Program-made: the position numbers and the translations under genes
In this document: piece after piece, positions 13,009-23,379 of the stretch
How the letters are laid out: each line of letters begins with the position of its first letter
Numbering within the stretch: the first letter of the stretch is position 1
From: Castor canadensis
Taxonomy: Eukaryota > Chordata > Mammalia > Rodentia > Castoridae
Direction of reading: 5' to 3'
Assembly: GCF_047511655.1 (NCBI RefSeq)
Contig: NC_133387.1
Span: 144,871,353 to 144,935,352, forward strand
DNA length: 64,000 nt
Notes under the pieces: generated by a model
Told to the model about the DNA's origin: nothing
Seen by the model: only the letters and a program-made list of their open reading frames with translations
The model's database searches: none

Positions 13009-14560
13009 ATGTGTCTCCTGTAAACAACAGAATGTTGGATCTTCCTTTTTAATCAATTTTGCTAAATAGTGTCTTTTGATGGAGGAGTTGAGGCCATTAA
13101 TAGTCAGTGTTAGTTTTGATAGGTATATGGTAATTCCTACCATTTAGTTGTTTTTGTTGTTTAAGAATTTGATTATGTGCAGCTCAATCAATGCTACTCT
13201 CTGACTCCTTGTCTGTTCTTCTCCTGTGGTTTGATACTGCCTGTCCTTTCATGGTTTTGTTTGCTTTCATCTTCTGTGTGCAGAATTCCTTGGAGAATCT
13301 TTTGTAGTAGTGGCTTTGTGGTCATATATTGTTTCCTGCTTATTGTGGAAGATTTTTATTGCTCCATCTATTTTCAATGATAGTTTTGCTGGGTAGATTA
13401 TCCTAGGGTTGAAGCTATTTTCATTCAGTGCCTGAAATACCTCATACCATGCTTTTCTTGCTTTTAAGGTTTCCATTGAGAAATCTGCTGTGATTTTGAT
13501 GGGTTTACCTTTTATATGTTATTTGTTTTTTCTTTCTTACAGCCTTCAGTATTCTTTCTCTGTTCTCTGTTCATTGTTGTTTTAATGATAATATGCTGTG
13601 GGGAGGTTCTATTTTGGTCAAGTCTGTTTGGTGTCCTGGAGGCTTCCTGTACCTGAATGGACAAAACTTTCTTGTGATTTGGGAAACTTTCTGTTATTAT
13701 TTTATTGAATGTATTATGAATCCCTTTTGCTAGGACCTCTTCTCCTTCTTCAGAACCCATGACTCTCCAGTTTGGTCTTTTGGTGGAGTCAATGAGTTCT
13801 TGCATATTCCTTTCACAGCTCTTGAGTTGTTTGACTGACAGTTCTTCAGTTTTTTTCTTTAATTTCTATTTTATCTTGAGATTCTGTCTTCCACTTGTAC
13901 TAGTCTGCTGGAGTGGCCTTCCACTGTGTTTTTTGTTTCTGTTTGATTTTTTTTTCTGAGGATTCCCATATCTTGGGTCATTTCTTCTTTAATATTTTTT
14001 ATTTTCATCTTTAACTCATTTATCTGTTTTTATAGTGCCCTTTGTTTCACTTTGGTGTTTGTTTAGGTCATCTCTGAGTTCATTTATTTGTTTCTGTATC
14101 TTCTCATGTTCTTTATTCTTGGTGTATTGAAGTTTCTTGAGTGCATCGTGTACATTTTGGTTAACCACGTCTAGTATCTTCACCATGAAATTCTCAGTGA
14201 TTTCTTGCAAGATTTCTTCTTTGAGGGTGTTTTTGTGGGCATTACTGGGTTTTCATAGTAACATTTATCATTATTTTGTTGGGGTCAGGAACTGAGTACC
14301 CATTTTTTTCACTTCCTTCTGAATACTGTATTGAATTATTTTTTTGAGGAAAGTGGTTTCCATCCCTTCTTCTTCCCATCACTCCACTTGGTGCTGTTCA
14401 ACTATGTTCTTGATAGGCTAGTTGATGGTTTTATTTGCCTGTTTTCTTTCCCTTGGTTTAATTTTTGTGTTATGACTGTCTTGGTTGTTGGCTATGTTAG
14501 TGTACTATTTCTGTCCCTTGCCTGGAGGTGTAATTTAGCAATAACTAATTCACAGGTTCA
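13009..14560 (-). mobile_element. L1 5' half (5'UTR end, ORF1, start of ORF2) fused to the TRIP11 retrocopy
   Basis: The minus strand carries decayed L1 ORF1 (about 14,250 to 13,190; KPIKITA-type, LNENSFNPRIIYPAKLSLKI and KTKGTIK-type pieces). The ORF2 start follows at 13,143 ([29 protein letters not shown]). The L1 stops abruptly within the endonuclease domain at about 13,009, where TRIP11 coding sequence begins on the same strand. L1 insertions normally lose the 5' end, not the 3' end, so a copy that keeps the 5' half and lacks the 3' half is abnormal. The right (5'UTR) limit is uncertain; similarity to other 5'UTRs fades around 14,500-14,560. Confidence 0.85.
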
Positions 14561-14654
14561 ATACCTGACCAGTTATTTATATATTATATAGAAGAGCCCT
14601 TGGTGGTTTTATCTATAAACAGTGGGAGGTGGGGGGTGCATAATGCTCAGAAAA

Positions 14655-15165
14655 TTTAAATTCTAGCTCCTTTTTAAAATTTTTTAATTTTTATTAGCAT
14701 ATAATAGTTGTACAGGGGGATAAATTGTGATATTTACATATGTGCTTCGAATAAATCATAATAAGATTCACCCCCTCCATTGTTTTCCCTCATCCTGCCT
14801 CCCACCTTTTTAGAACAATTTCAACAAGTTTCATTGTTCTATTTTCATACACAAATACAAAATACATCCACCATATTCACCCTTTCCTTATGCCCTCCCA
14901 CTGGTACCCACCCTCTGGAAAGGTAGAAAAGAAAGTGATAGGTAGAAGATGTCTAGCATATGTGTCCACATATTAATCACATTAAGTACCTTTCTACAAT
15001 GGTTTTCTGCAAAATTCCCTCCTACCATAACAACAACAAAAATGTACATCATATTGTCTTCATGATTTTCCAGAAATGTGGGTTTTGGAATACAATTCCA
15101 GTTCATCCAATTCTAAGAAAGAGTTCTAAAGTTATGTGTCAATGTATTCCTTCCTCCCTAACATA
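14655..15165 (-). mobile_element. Old L1 3'UTR fragment (probable)
   Basis: The run 'tttttattagcatataatagttgtacagggg ... attcaccccctccattgttttccctc ... aacaatttcaacaagtttcattgttctattttcatac' has the character of an L1 3' end read in reverse. It starts with a T-rich stretch at 14,670-14,695. Subfamily and right limit are uncertain. Confidence 0.55.
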
Positions 15166-15221
15166 CCCACCCCCAAAAAAATAGCTCTATTGGCTAAGAT
15201 CTAGGGAAGAGGGAGAACTGA

Positions 15222-15308
15222 GAGAGGCTAGAGATGTTGCTGAGTGATAGGGCACTTGTCAACTGTGCACACCCTGGGTTTGATCCCCTGCACTGTCAAA
15301 AAGAAAAG
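15222..15308 (+). repeat. ID-like tRNA-derived SINE
   Basis: The sequence has 'gctagagatgttgctgagtgatagggcacttgtcaa', an A-box-like region, then the B-box-like 'gggtttgatcccctgcactgtcaaaaag'. It is about 85 bp with a short A-rich tail, a diverged ID element. Confidence 0.75.
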
Positions 15309-15339
15309 ATCCTTTTAAAAAAATCTTATCATCAGACTT

Positions 15340-15668
15340 GGGACTATACAATTGAAGACTGGAGAGGGAGAAAAGAGTTTCACTATTGGGAGGTAGAGAC
15401 TGAGAGGAACACAGTTAAAGGCCAGCTGGGGCAAAAAGTTAGCAAGACTCCATCTCAACCAATAAAAGCTGGGTGAGATGGCAGGTGCCTATCATCTGCA
15501 GGAATCATAAATAGGTGGATTGTGGTCCAGACTGTCCAGGGCATAAATGCAAGACCATACTAGAAAAATAACTAGAGCAAAAAAGGCTGGGAATGTGGCT
15601 CAAGTAATACAGAACCTGCCTAGCAAGTACAAGGTCCTAAGTTCAAACCCCAGTACTACCAAAAGAGT
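15340..15668 (+). repeat. Composite B1-B1-ID SINE
   Basis: A decayed B1-like head ends 'ggcaaaaagttagcaagactccatctcaaccaat'. A second B1-like unit runs from 'gctgggtgagatggcaggtgcctatcatctgcagg' to 'gcaagaccatac'. An ID unit follows: 'ggctgggaatgtggctcaagtaatacagaacctgcctagcaag...gttcaaaccccagtactacc'. The same three-part order recurs at 41,520 and 56,785. Confidence 0.8.
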
Positions 15669-16440
15669 TTCAGAAGTGACAAAGAAAACAGAGAAGTTAG
15701 GATTACCTAAACCTCTTGTAGATTTAATTGAGGTGAAGAAAAATAGGGAAGGAGGAGAATGAAGGGAAATGGAGGATGGGGCAGAATAAGAGGGACAAAA
15801 ATGAGAAAAACAGAGAGAGGGAGGAGGAGGCCTAACACAGGCAGTCCAGCACATCTCTCCTATTGATTCTGTGACACAACAGGCCAGGTAGGATGAAAGC
15901 AAATGGATCACTTCAATTACAAGCCCTTTCCATAACCAAATGACAGGGTAAAGGGAACATAAGAGATGATGCTGGCAATTCAGGCAGTGTCATTTTTTTT
16001 CAAAGGAAAATAGTGGGAGCCCTCTTATGTGACATAACTGGAACCAATTAATAGACGCATAAAAGTCAGTAAAAACAGGGAACCCTATAAAATTATACAA
16101 TCTTTAAACTTTCATTTCAACTTAAAAGTCATATATCTATATTCATTCACCAATCTTTTGATAGAGAATGAAGGCCTTTGCTTATAGTATAGTGAGAATT
16201 TCAACTGAACCAATAGTAGAATTTATTAGTTGAGTTCCCTTTTACCAAGTCTTTCTGTAACATTCCATGGAACTCTCAGAGAAACTATAAGTCTCCTTTC
16301 ACACTTACGATTCTTTAGTTTACAAGATATTTAACTAAATTATATGATTACAGTAGCAAATTCAACTTATAGAAAGAGCTTTGGGAACAAACATGATTGA
16401 CTCCTGGGAAGCATACAACTCAACTGAAAGGAGCAAATGT
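15669..16440. other. Unique intergenic DNA with purine-rich stretch
   Basis: A purine-rich run (about 15,725-15,835) is followed by AT-rich sequence. No gene or recognisable repeat is seen. Confidence 0.45.
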
Positions 16441-16449
16441 ACTGCGTAT

Positions 16450-17010
16450 TTTTTTAACCATTAATGGAGATCAAAATTTATCAAAAGCTTTTTCTGCATT
16501 TATCAAGATAACCATGGAAAGGTTCGTGTTTAATCAATTAATATAGTGAATTACATTGATAGAATTTCTGAAACTAAACTCTCTTTACTTGGTATTTGTA
16601 ATACACTTATGGATTTAGTTACATAATATGATATTTAGGCTTTTCACATTCAGCTCATAAGTAAAATGGGCTATAATTACCTTTCCTGTGCCATCTTTAT
16701 CTGGCTTTAAGGTCATTCTGATTTACAGAATGAGTTGGGAAGCTTCCTCTATTTCTGTTTCTAAAACTTACATAAAACAATAATTTTCTTCCCTTAAAAA
16801 TTTGTTAGCACTTTCTCATAAAGCCATCTTTGTCCAGGGCTTTTGGGAACTTAGGATACAGGTGAGTGTCTTTGATTACCATTCCAAATTTGAAAGTTCT
16901 CTTTTTTTTTCACTAATTTTATAATCTTATACATAATCTAAACATATATCCAGAAATCTAGTTCATCTAATTTTTTAAATATCTGTCAACCATTTTTTAA
17001 ATCACTTTTG
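16450..17010 (-). mobile_element. Ancient L1 ORF2 fragment
   Basis: The minus-strand reading gives scattered L1 reverse-transcriptase words. The plus-strand text 'atcaaaagctttttctgcatttatcaagataaccatg' and 'ttctgatttacagaatgagttgggaagcttcctct' are typical reverse-complement L1 ORF2 sequence. No open frame survives. It is older than the L1s that dominate the window. Confidence 0.7.
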
Positions 17011-17500
17011 TGAAAGAGGAATCCAAGTTACAGCTCTTGAAAGACCTTTAGAAATCCTCTGACATTATGGTCAGTGCCCTTCTTGGCATGAATCTTCTCC
17101 AAGACCTGCTGATCTCCATTCTGGCACCCATCCTTCAACACAGACAAGATGCTGGAGAGGAAAGAAGGATTATGAACTCCCTCTACCCCAGCCAGACTTA
17201 CTTCCAAGAGGATGTTATCCACCTCCCAGTATGGCTACTGTTTTTCTGCCTCAAAGTGGCAATGGGGCCGACTGTGAGCCACTCGGGTAATCTCCACAGC
17301 AAAAGATTCTCATCTAAAGTTCTCCCCTGGCCTATCCACTACCTATAGGACCCATTCATTCCACAACCAACAAATAAGACGGAGTACATATCTGTGGCAG
17401 GTGCTGCTCAAGGTACCAAGAAATCCAGCTGTGAACCACATACGAAGGAACTAAACTTTTTGCAGTGATGGTCTATTGTGATACCACTGTCCAACAGAAA
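17011..17500. other. Unique DNA with a short unidentified open frame
   Basis: A 64-codon minus-strand frame (17,028-17,222; MDNILLEVSLAGVEG...) lies in GC-richer sequence between repeats. I do not recognise it. It may be a fragment of an old processed pseudogene or chance. Confidence 0.3.
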
Positions 17501-17502
17501 TA

Positions 17503-17588
17503 GCTGGGAGTGTGGCTCAAGTGTTAGAGTGCTTGCCTAGCAAGTGCAAAGCCCCGAGTTCAAACCTCAGTACTGGCAAAAAGCAGAG
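17503..17588 (+). repeat. ID-like SINE
   Basis: 'agctgggagtgtggctcaagtgttagagtgcttgcctagcaagtgcaaagccccgagttcaaacctcagtactggcaaaaag' is a complete ID-type element. It has an A-box-like tggctcaagtg and a B-box-like gagttcaaacct. Confidence 0.88.
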
Positions 17589-17687
17589 GGTGGGAAATAA
17601 TGCATGCCACATGTGTAATTTTAAATTTTCTAGTAATCACATTTTTTAAAGTAAAATTAAAATGAAATTTTAATAAAGTTAAACACT

Positions 17688-18375
17688 GAATCATGTTCCA
17701 AAAAAAAATCATAGGTTGAAGTCCTAATCCACAATGTGACTATATAGGTGTTCCTTGGTGTCTATGGAGGACTGGATCTATGATCCTCTCAAATGCCAAA
17801 ATTCACAGATGCTCAAGTCCCTTTATGAAATGGTGTCATATTTGGTGATTTTTGCATATTTACCATCACACATCATCTCATACACTTTAAATGTATCTTG
17901 CTTATAGTACCCAACACAATGTAAATGTCAAGTGAATAGCTGTCATACTATATTGCTTATGGAATCACTTCGATGGGGAAAAACCCTGTACATGTTCAAT
18001 AGAGATGCAGTTTTCCTTTCAATATTTTCTGTCTTCAGCTGGTTAAATCCACAGGTGCAGAACCTATAGATAAAGAAAGCCAACTGTATTTGAAATAGAG
18101 TCTTCCTTAAAAGAATTAAGTCCAAATGAGGTCACTGGGTAGGCCTTAATCTAACACCAATGGAATCCTTACAAGAGGAAATTAGTACACAAAACCATCC
18201 CTATATCTTTGAAGACATAAGGAATACATGGGTATCAAGCCAAGCAGGATACCAGCCCTCCTGACATCCTGTTCTTAGAACTCTAACCTCTAGAATTCTG
18301 AGAAAATGAATTTTTGTTGTTTAAACTACCAGGTCTGTGATACTTTGTTATAACAGTACTAGCAAGCTAAATAAA
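17688..18375 (+). repeat. MLT1-like (MaLR) LTR, split by a DNA transposon
   Basis: Left part 17,688-17,741 ('gttgaagtcctaatccacaatgtgac') and right part 18,090-18,375 ('agaattaagtccaaatgaggtcactgggtaggcc', 'ggaatccttacaagaggaaatt', 'tgttgtttaaactaccaggtctgtgatactttgttataacag') match the MLT1 layout. This is an old, non-coding solo LTR of an ERVL-MaLR element. Confidence 0.75.
17742..18089 (-). mobile_element. Tigger/MER2-like non-autonomous DNA transposon nested in the LTR
   Basis: The ends are roughly inverted: 'ggtgttccttggtgtctatggaggactgg' on the left, and 'cagaacctatagataaagaaagccaactg' on the right. The interior has 'gatgctcaagtccctttatgaaatggtgtcat' and 'tgtacatgttcaatagagatgcag', typical of pogo/Tigger MITEs. 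TA dinucleotides lie at both boundaries, as expected of Tc1/mariner insertions. The exact family is uncertain. Confidence 0.65.
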
Positions 18376-18389
18376 TAATGTGGTTTATT

Positions 18390-19282
18390 TAGTACAATGT
18401 ATCTAAAATAAATTGTGCTCTCAACATATAAGCAGTATAAAAGCTTAATGAGATACTTTATCTTCCCCTTTAGACTAATTCTTCAAAATCTGGAGGCATT
18501 TTATACTTTCGACATATCTGAATTTGGACAAGCCACACCATGAGTGTGTGATAGCCACCTGAGGTAATGGCTACCATATTGGACAGAGGCCATTTGGCAT
18601 CTGCCTTCTTCCAAAACAGGCTGCCATTTCCCACATCCTAAGACCCAGGGACTCAGGGATCCTAGACTCTGCTTATTTGCTTCCTTATTTGTCTTTATGG
18701 CCTAGCCCCACAGATGTCACTCAGGCCTCTTGTCATTTTAGTGTAGGGTTAGACAGTGGAAGCCAGCAAATGCAGCTCAGTTAATCACGTTATCAAAATC
18801 CAGAAGCCTCCAAATGGGAGTATGGGTGTTCTGGAACACACACTGTTCTTAGCTTTGTGGAAATCAAAGAACAAGCATTGTGAAAAGCAATCGTCTCCCT
18901 GCTCAGTCTTACACAGCTTCTCCTCTGTTATAGTTGGGGTTTTCCCCAGCTTCAGAAGCAGGGTAATTGAGGAGGACACACACATGTGGCAGATGAACCC
19001 GTGCAGATATGAAGAAGAAATAATAGCTCAAAATCTCTCCACTTCCAAGGTCTCCACAGCAAAGATCCACTTTTGTAAAAGACTCTCCTGAAATACAGAC
19101 AAATAAGATTCTATTCTAAAGACAGCTTTACCTCCACTTATTAAAAGGAAGAACCACAGTGCAATGCTTCAAACCTTGCCTTCCACTTCACGTAGAACAC
19201 TGGAGTTTCAGCTTTCATCCTTGCTTCCAAAGTTGACTCACTAATGTCCTAAAGAAAATTCACAATAGTTTTAAAATATATT
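18390..19282. other. Unique intergenic DNA
   Basis: Mixed-composition sequence with no gene, L1 or SINE recognised. A 111-codon plus-strand frame (18,756-19,091) has no recognisable domain. Confidence 0.4.
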
Positions 19283-19283
19283 G

Positions 19284-19370
19284 AGCTAGGGTGTAGCTCA
19301 AGTAGTGGAGTGCCAGCATAGCAACCATGAGGCCCTGAGTTCAATCCCTAAGAAAGAAAAAAAAAATGTA
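19284..19370 (+). repeat. Diverged ID-like SINE
   Basis: 'gagctagggtgtagctcaagtagtggagtgccagcatagcaaccatgaggccctgagttcaatccctaag' is followed by an A-rich tail. This is ID-type with several substitutions. Confidence 0.8.
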
Positions 19371-20689
19371 ATCCAGATATGAGCTGGCATTGACCTACTC
19401 CTTAATATCTAGATAAAGATAGATTAAAATCTCCATTTCATGGATTGTAGAAAATACAATGGCCTCCTTGGGATTTCTGACCCTTAATAGCTGCCTCCTC
19501 TTCTGCCTCTATTGAGTAAATAGTTGAGACTAGGAGTCCTATCTACCCACTCCCACTTGTCTCAACCCTGCTCTGCCCTGAGTTGTTCTCATCTTTAATT
19601 TCTACTCAAAGCACCCTCCAATCCAGGTATTTGAGTGAATAGAAAATTTCTGGAGCTATTAGGAAAAAAACATCTACATTGAAGCAACATAAATAATTTG
19701 GAATTCACTCACAAACATTTGTATTGCTAAAAGTCCCTTGGTCATCTCCTGGCTTGGGCACCAGCCAACCTCCTTGTTGTTTTTCCTGTCTCCTCTTCCT
19801 CCCTTCTGTTTGGTCTCTCCCTCCACCCTCAGCCTCCTTTAAATCCGGGTTTGCTTTCCAGGAACACTACCTCCTTTCTCACAAATTTGCCTTGGCTCCT
19901 GCAACCCCTCTGCACTACTCTAGTCTCACATTTGCTTTTACTAGTTTAACTACATATTTCTGCTCTTCTGAGTAGATCTGCAGCTATGTCTCAAGAGATT
20001 GCCATTGGATCAATTTTAAGATGTGGTTGCATCAGTTCTGTGAAATAAAATATCCTAATATCCTGCATCTTTTTTTTCCATACTTTACCTACCCTTCACT
20101 CTTTCTATTCATTACCTCTCCATTTAGTTTTCTATACTCCCCTCTTTGCCACAATCCCATTTTTAAAAGAAAAGAATTATGTCATCTTTTAGGTTTTATT
20201 TTTATTGTGCTTTCCTTGCCCCATCCCTGGCTAATAGCCAGATGTGAGTTGTGGCTGTGTTGAAATATTTTCTTTTTCCTAGTGTGTTTGCATTCTTGTA
20301 GAAGAGCTAGAGCCTTGCCAAGCTAACCAAAGCAGGTAAAGTGGAGGCATGCCAATCCTAAGCATAAAACATAGTCATGTAATAACAGGAGCACTCCCTC
20401 TGCCTTCCTGCCTTTGATGGCTGACATTGGGTAAGACCATATTAGTCTTCTTCAAATGGAGAACTGAAATTTAGAGCAGACAAAAGCCCAAAGAAAAAGC
20501 AGATAAATTATGTGACTTGTTTCCCTCTCTGTTAGAAGCTCAGCCCACCTGTCTCACAATTGGACAGTTTAGTCATTCTTCAGGAGAGGATTTGGAGAAA
20601 AAGCTTTGCTATGAGGTATCAGAGTGTGTGAGTTACTCCCTAAGACCTGGAACTTGCTCTTCATGGTACCCAAGCCCTAGGAGGCAATG
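19371..20689. other. Unique intergenic DNA, pyrimidine-rich in part
   Basis: No gene or repeat is recognised. 19,770-20,150 is C/T-rich and gives short open frames of low complexity, judged non-coding. Confidence 0.4.
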
Positions 20690-21132
20690 GAATGAAAGAC
20701 TCTTCCTCTGAACTGCCCGATAGCTCTTCATCTACACCTCCCTCATGGCTCCCTGTCTACCTCATTATAGTACTTACCTGGATGTACAACTTTCTCCTTG
20801 AGAGGAACATTCTTGGTACTTGCTCTTGCCTCAGCTTGATATTCTCTATTCAAATGACATCTTACCAGAGAGGTCTTCCCTAACCAGCCTATGTAAAAAT
20901 AATATTCATCCCCACACCCCCCTCCTACTTCCTGGTTTATTTTCATTCCTAGTTCTTGCTACTACTTGCATATGATATACTGGTTTATTTTGAGGGGTTG
21001 TTTATCTTCTCAGTGTACATCTCAGAATACAACTCCCCAAGAAGAAAGACTTTATTATGTCTCTCTCTTTCTAGCTTGCAAATTAGAACCTGGAATACAG
21101 TAGATACTCAATGATGTCTATTAAATGATCAA
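20690..21132 (+). repeat. L2 (LINE-2) 3' end
   Basis: 'tcttaccagagaggtcttccctaaccagcctatg', then 'agaatacaactccccaagaagaaagactttattatgtc' and the terminal 'gaacctggaatacagtagatactcaatgatgtctattaaatga' follow the L2 3'-end pattern. This is an ancient, inactive element. Confidence 0.75.
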
Positions 21133-21305
21133 ACAGAGAAATCATAGTATTTATTCATCCATCTAACTATGTGCCCTCATAGTACTTAGTATAGACCCTA
21201 GCATTTCTTGAAAACCCACCAATTGTCTATTGAAGAGAGGAAAGGAAAAGAGATGGCAGGGAATAAAAAGAGAGGGAGAAAAAGATGGATAGAAAGGAGA
21301 GGGAA

Positions 21306-21530
21306 GCCAAGCACTGGTGGCTCATGCCTGTAATCCTAGCTACTCAGGAGGCAGAGATCAGGAGGATCATGGTTCAAAGGCAGGTCAGGCAAATAGTTCA
21401 TGAGGCCCTATCTTGAAAACACACAGCACAAAACAGGGCTAGCAGAGTGGCTCAAATGGTAGAGCAGCTGCCTAACAAATGTGAAGCCCTATGTTCATAC
21501 CCCAATACCATAAAAGAAAAGAAAAGAGAG
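21306..21530 (+). repeat. Composite B1-ID SINE
   Basis: A B1-like head ('gcactggtggctcatgcctgtaatcctagctactcaggagg', B-box-like ggttcaaagg) is joined to an ID unit ('gggctagcagagtggctcaaatggtagagcagctgcctaac'). An A/G-rich tail follows. Similar composites lie at 45,308 and 45,571. Confidence 0.88.
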
Positions 21531-22190
21531 GGAAGCAGAAAGGATAGAAGGAAGGAAGATGAAAGGACTAAGTGGCTAATGAGTAATAAATGAACAGCTT
21601 CTACAGAAGCAACATGTCACCTTGGGAAATTATCAGAGAGACTGCAAGTGTCATTAAAACTAACTGGTGCAAGGAAGAAGAGACCCAGAGAGTTGCATCA
21701 GAGAGTCCAGATGCAAGGAAAATTACTGTAAAAGAACTCCATCCTACAGTCTGGCCAAGTGAAATATTAGATGAAATTAGGCATTAGCACTGCTTGGCCA
21801 AGAGCCATAGAGCTAATTGTTACTTGTTGTTTCAACCTCTTAAGATTGTACTATTAAAACCTGCATTTTTAATATAATAATAAATTTTGTGATCCCCATA
21901 ATTAGAGATGGTCTAACAAATTAAGAAAATTGCTTTCTTCTAAAGAGGAAATAAAAAAGTGGAATCAATCCAAGAAATTATCCAACTGCCTTTTATAGGA
22001 TGAAGGCATGTCTCCTCCCTGCCTCTTGAAATACCTTTGGCCACAAAACCACTCCTTTTCAGCCCCATTTCACTTATCAAGCAAGCCATGCTGCCCAGCC
22101 TTCATGTTCCAGCTGTTCAACCATGAGGTGCCTCTGAGGACAGGTTTATTATCCAATGAAATAGAAGGACACTGAAAGTGTCTACAAGAT
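21531..22190. other. Unique intergenic DNA
   Basis: No recognisable gene or repeat. Confidence 0.4.
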
Positions 22191-22194
22191 GTAA

Positions 22195-22400
22195 AGTCCC
22201 GTGGCTTAGAGTTCCGGATCTGAAATCAGATCTTGGATCTGTTTAACAGTAATACTATGTGACTTTGGCCATACTGTTTAACCCTTTAAAAAGAAAAAAA
22301 TATGGATAACACCAAGTAGCTCGTAGGAATATAATAAATGTGATCTATGTAAAGCATTTAATGAAATTCCTAGAAAATTGTGTGTTTAATAAATGTTATA
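22195..22400 (+). repeat. MIR element
   Basis: 'tggcttagagttccggatctgaaatcagatcttggatctg ... ctatgtgactttggccatactgtttaaccc ... aacaccaagtagctcgtaggaat ... atgtaaagcatttaatgaa' follows the MIR order (core, then the tail with 'taaagcactta'). Confidence 0.75.
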
Positions 22401-23379
22401 TCTTTTATGATTCATTTGTATTTATTCTTTTTTTTTCCATTGACAAGAGAAATCCCTTCCAGGAAGAAACAATATCTTTGCTTTCCTTGATAATGATTCA
22501 TTTTAGCTAATATAATGCTCTGGATAAAAGTGATTCCATCCATCTCTAATCAGCCATCTCCACTTACAATTTCCTAAAGAGAGCACCCAGTTTTGAAGCC
22601 AATAGAAAGAGCTCATGGGTTTGCAGGTGGTTAGTATACACCCTGATAGTCAAATTCAAGTAACATTCTGACTCCTAACTTTTCTTTTTCTATTTTTCTC
22701 TTTCTCTCCTCCTTGCCATCATCTTTGACTTTATTCTCTACTCCAAAAACTTACACTGGATATTTGCATCCAAACTGCTCCCACTTGTTTGTGTGTAATC
22801 ATATGAAATGCAAATCACATTCTCCCACAAAGCACAAATAACAAGTTGATGAAGGATGGTGAGTTTCTAAGGTAAGAGCCCTGATCTCTCTAACCCTCCT
22901 ACTTCCTTAAGAGTCAAAATTCTGCTCCCCTTATCAGGAAATGGAAACATAGCAGACACCTTGCCCTGGAATGTTGAAGCCTGAAGGTGTGACAGCAGAG
23001 CTGACCTCCTTGACCTTGTCTGCAATCCTATTCAATGACCGTGCAACAAAAGTTTCTTTCTTGTCCTTGTTGAGGTTATAAGGAACCATTCTATCAGCTC
23101 TACCAACTTCAGTTCTTCAATTTGTCCTGCACTGTGCCCCACATGCAACAAGAGAGGGTTCACAGGGCTGTAAGTAAGCAGGAATCTCCCACCTGCCATG
23201 ATGCCCACTGGCACTGTGGCAGTCAAGAGAATTCCCAGAGAAGAAGTGAGAAAAGTAAAGAAAGGCTAATGGAAATCTTCACATGTCAAAAAAAATGGCT
23301 CCCATAGTTTACCAAACACAATGAATTGGGAAAATGATAAACTTGAGGATTCAGAAAAACAGAGGCACAGTTAGTTAAT
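22401..23379. other. Unique DNA with a possible unidentified processed-pseudogene fragment
   Basis: Between about 22,960 and 23,240 the minus strand gives protein-like but frame-shifting text (GHSAGQIEELKLVELIEW, then in another frame NLNKDKKETFVARSLN). I could not name the parent. The remainder shows nothing recognisable. The last 14 bp of the left flank (23,380-23,393) form the target-site duplication of the nested L1 block. Confidence 0.35.
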
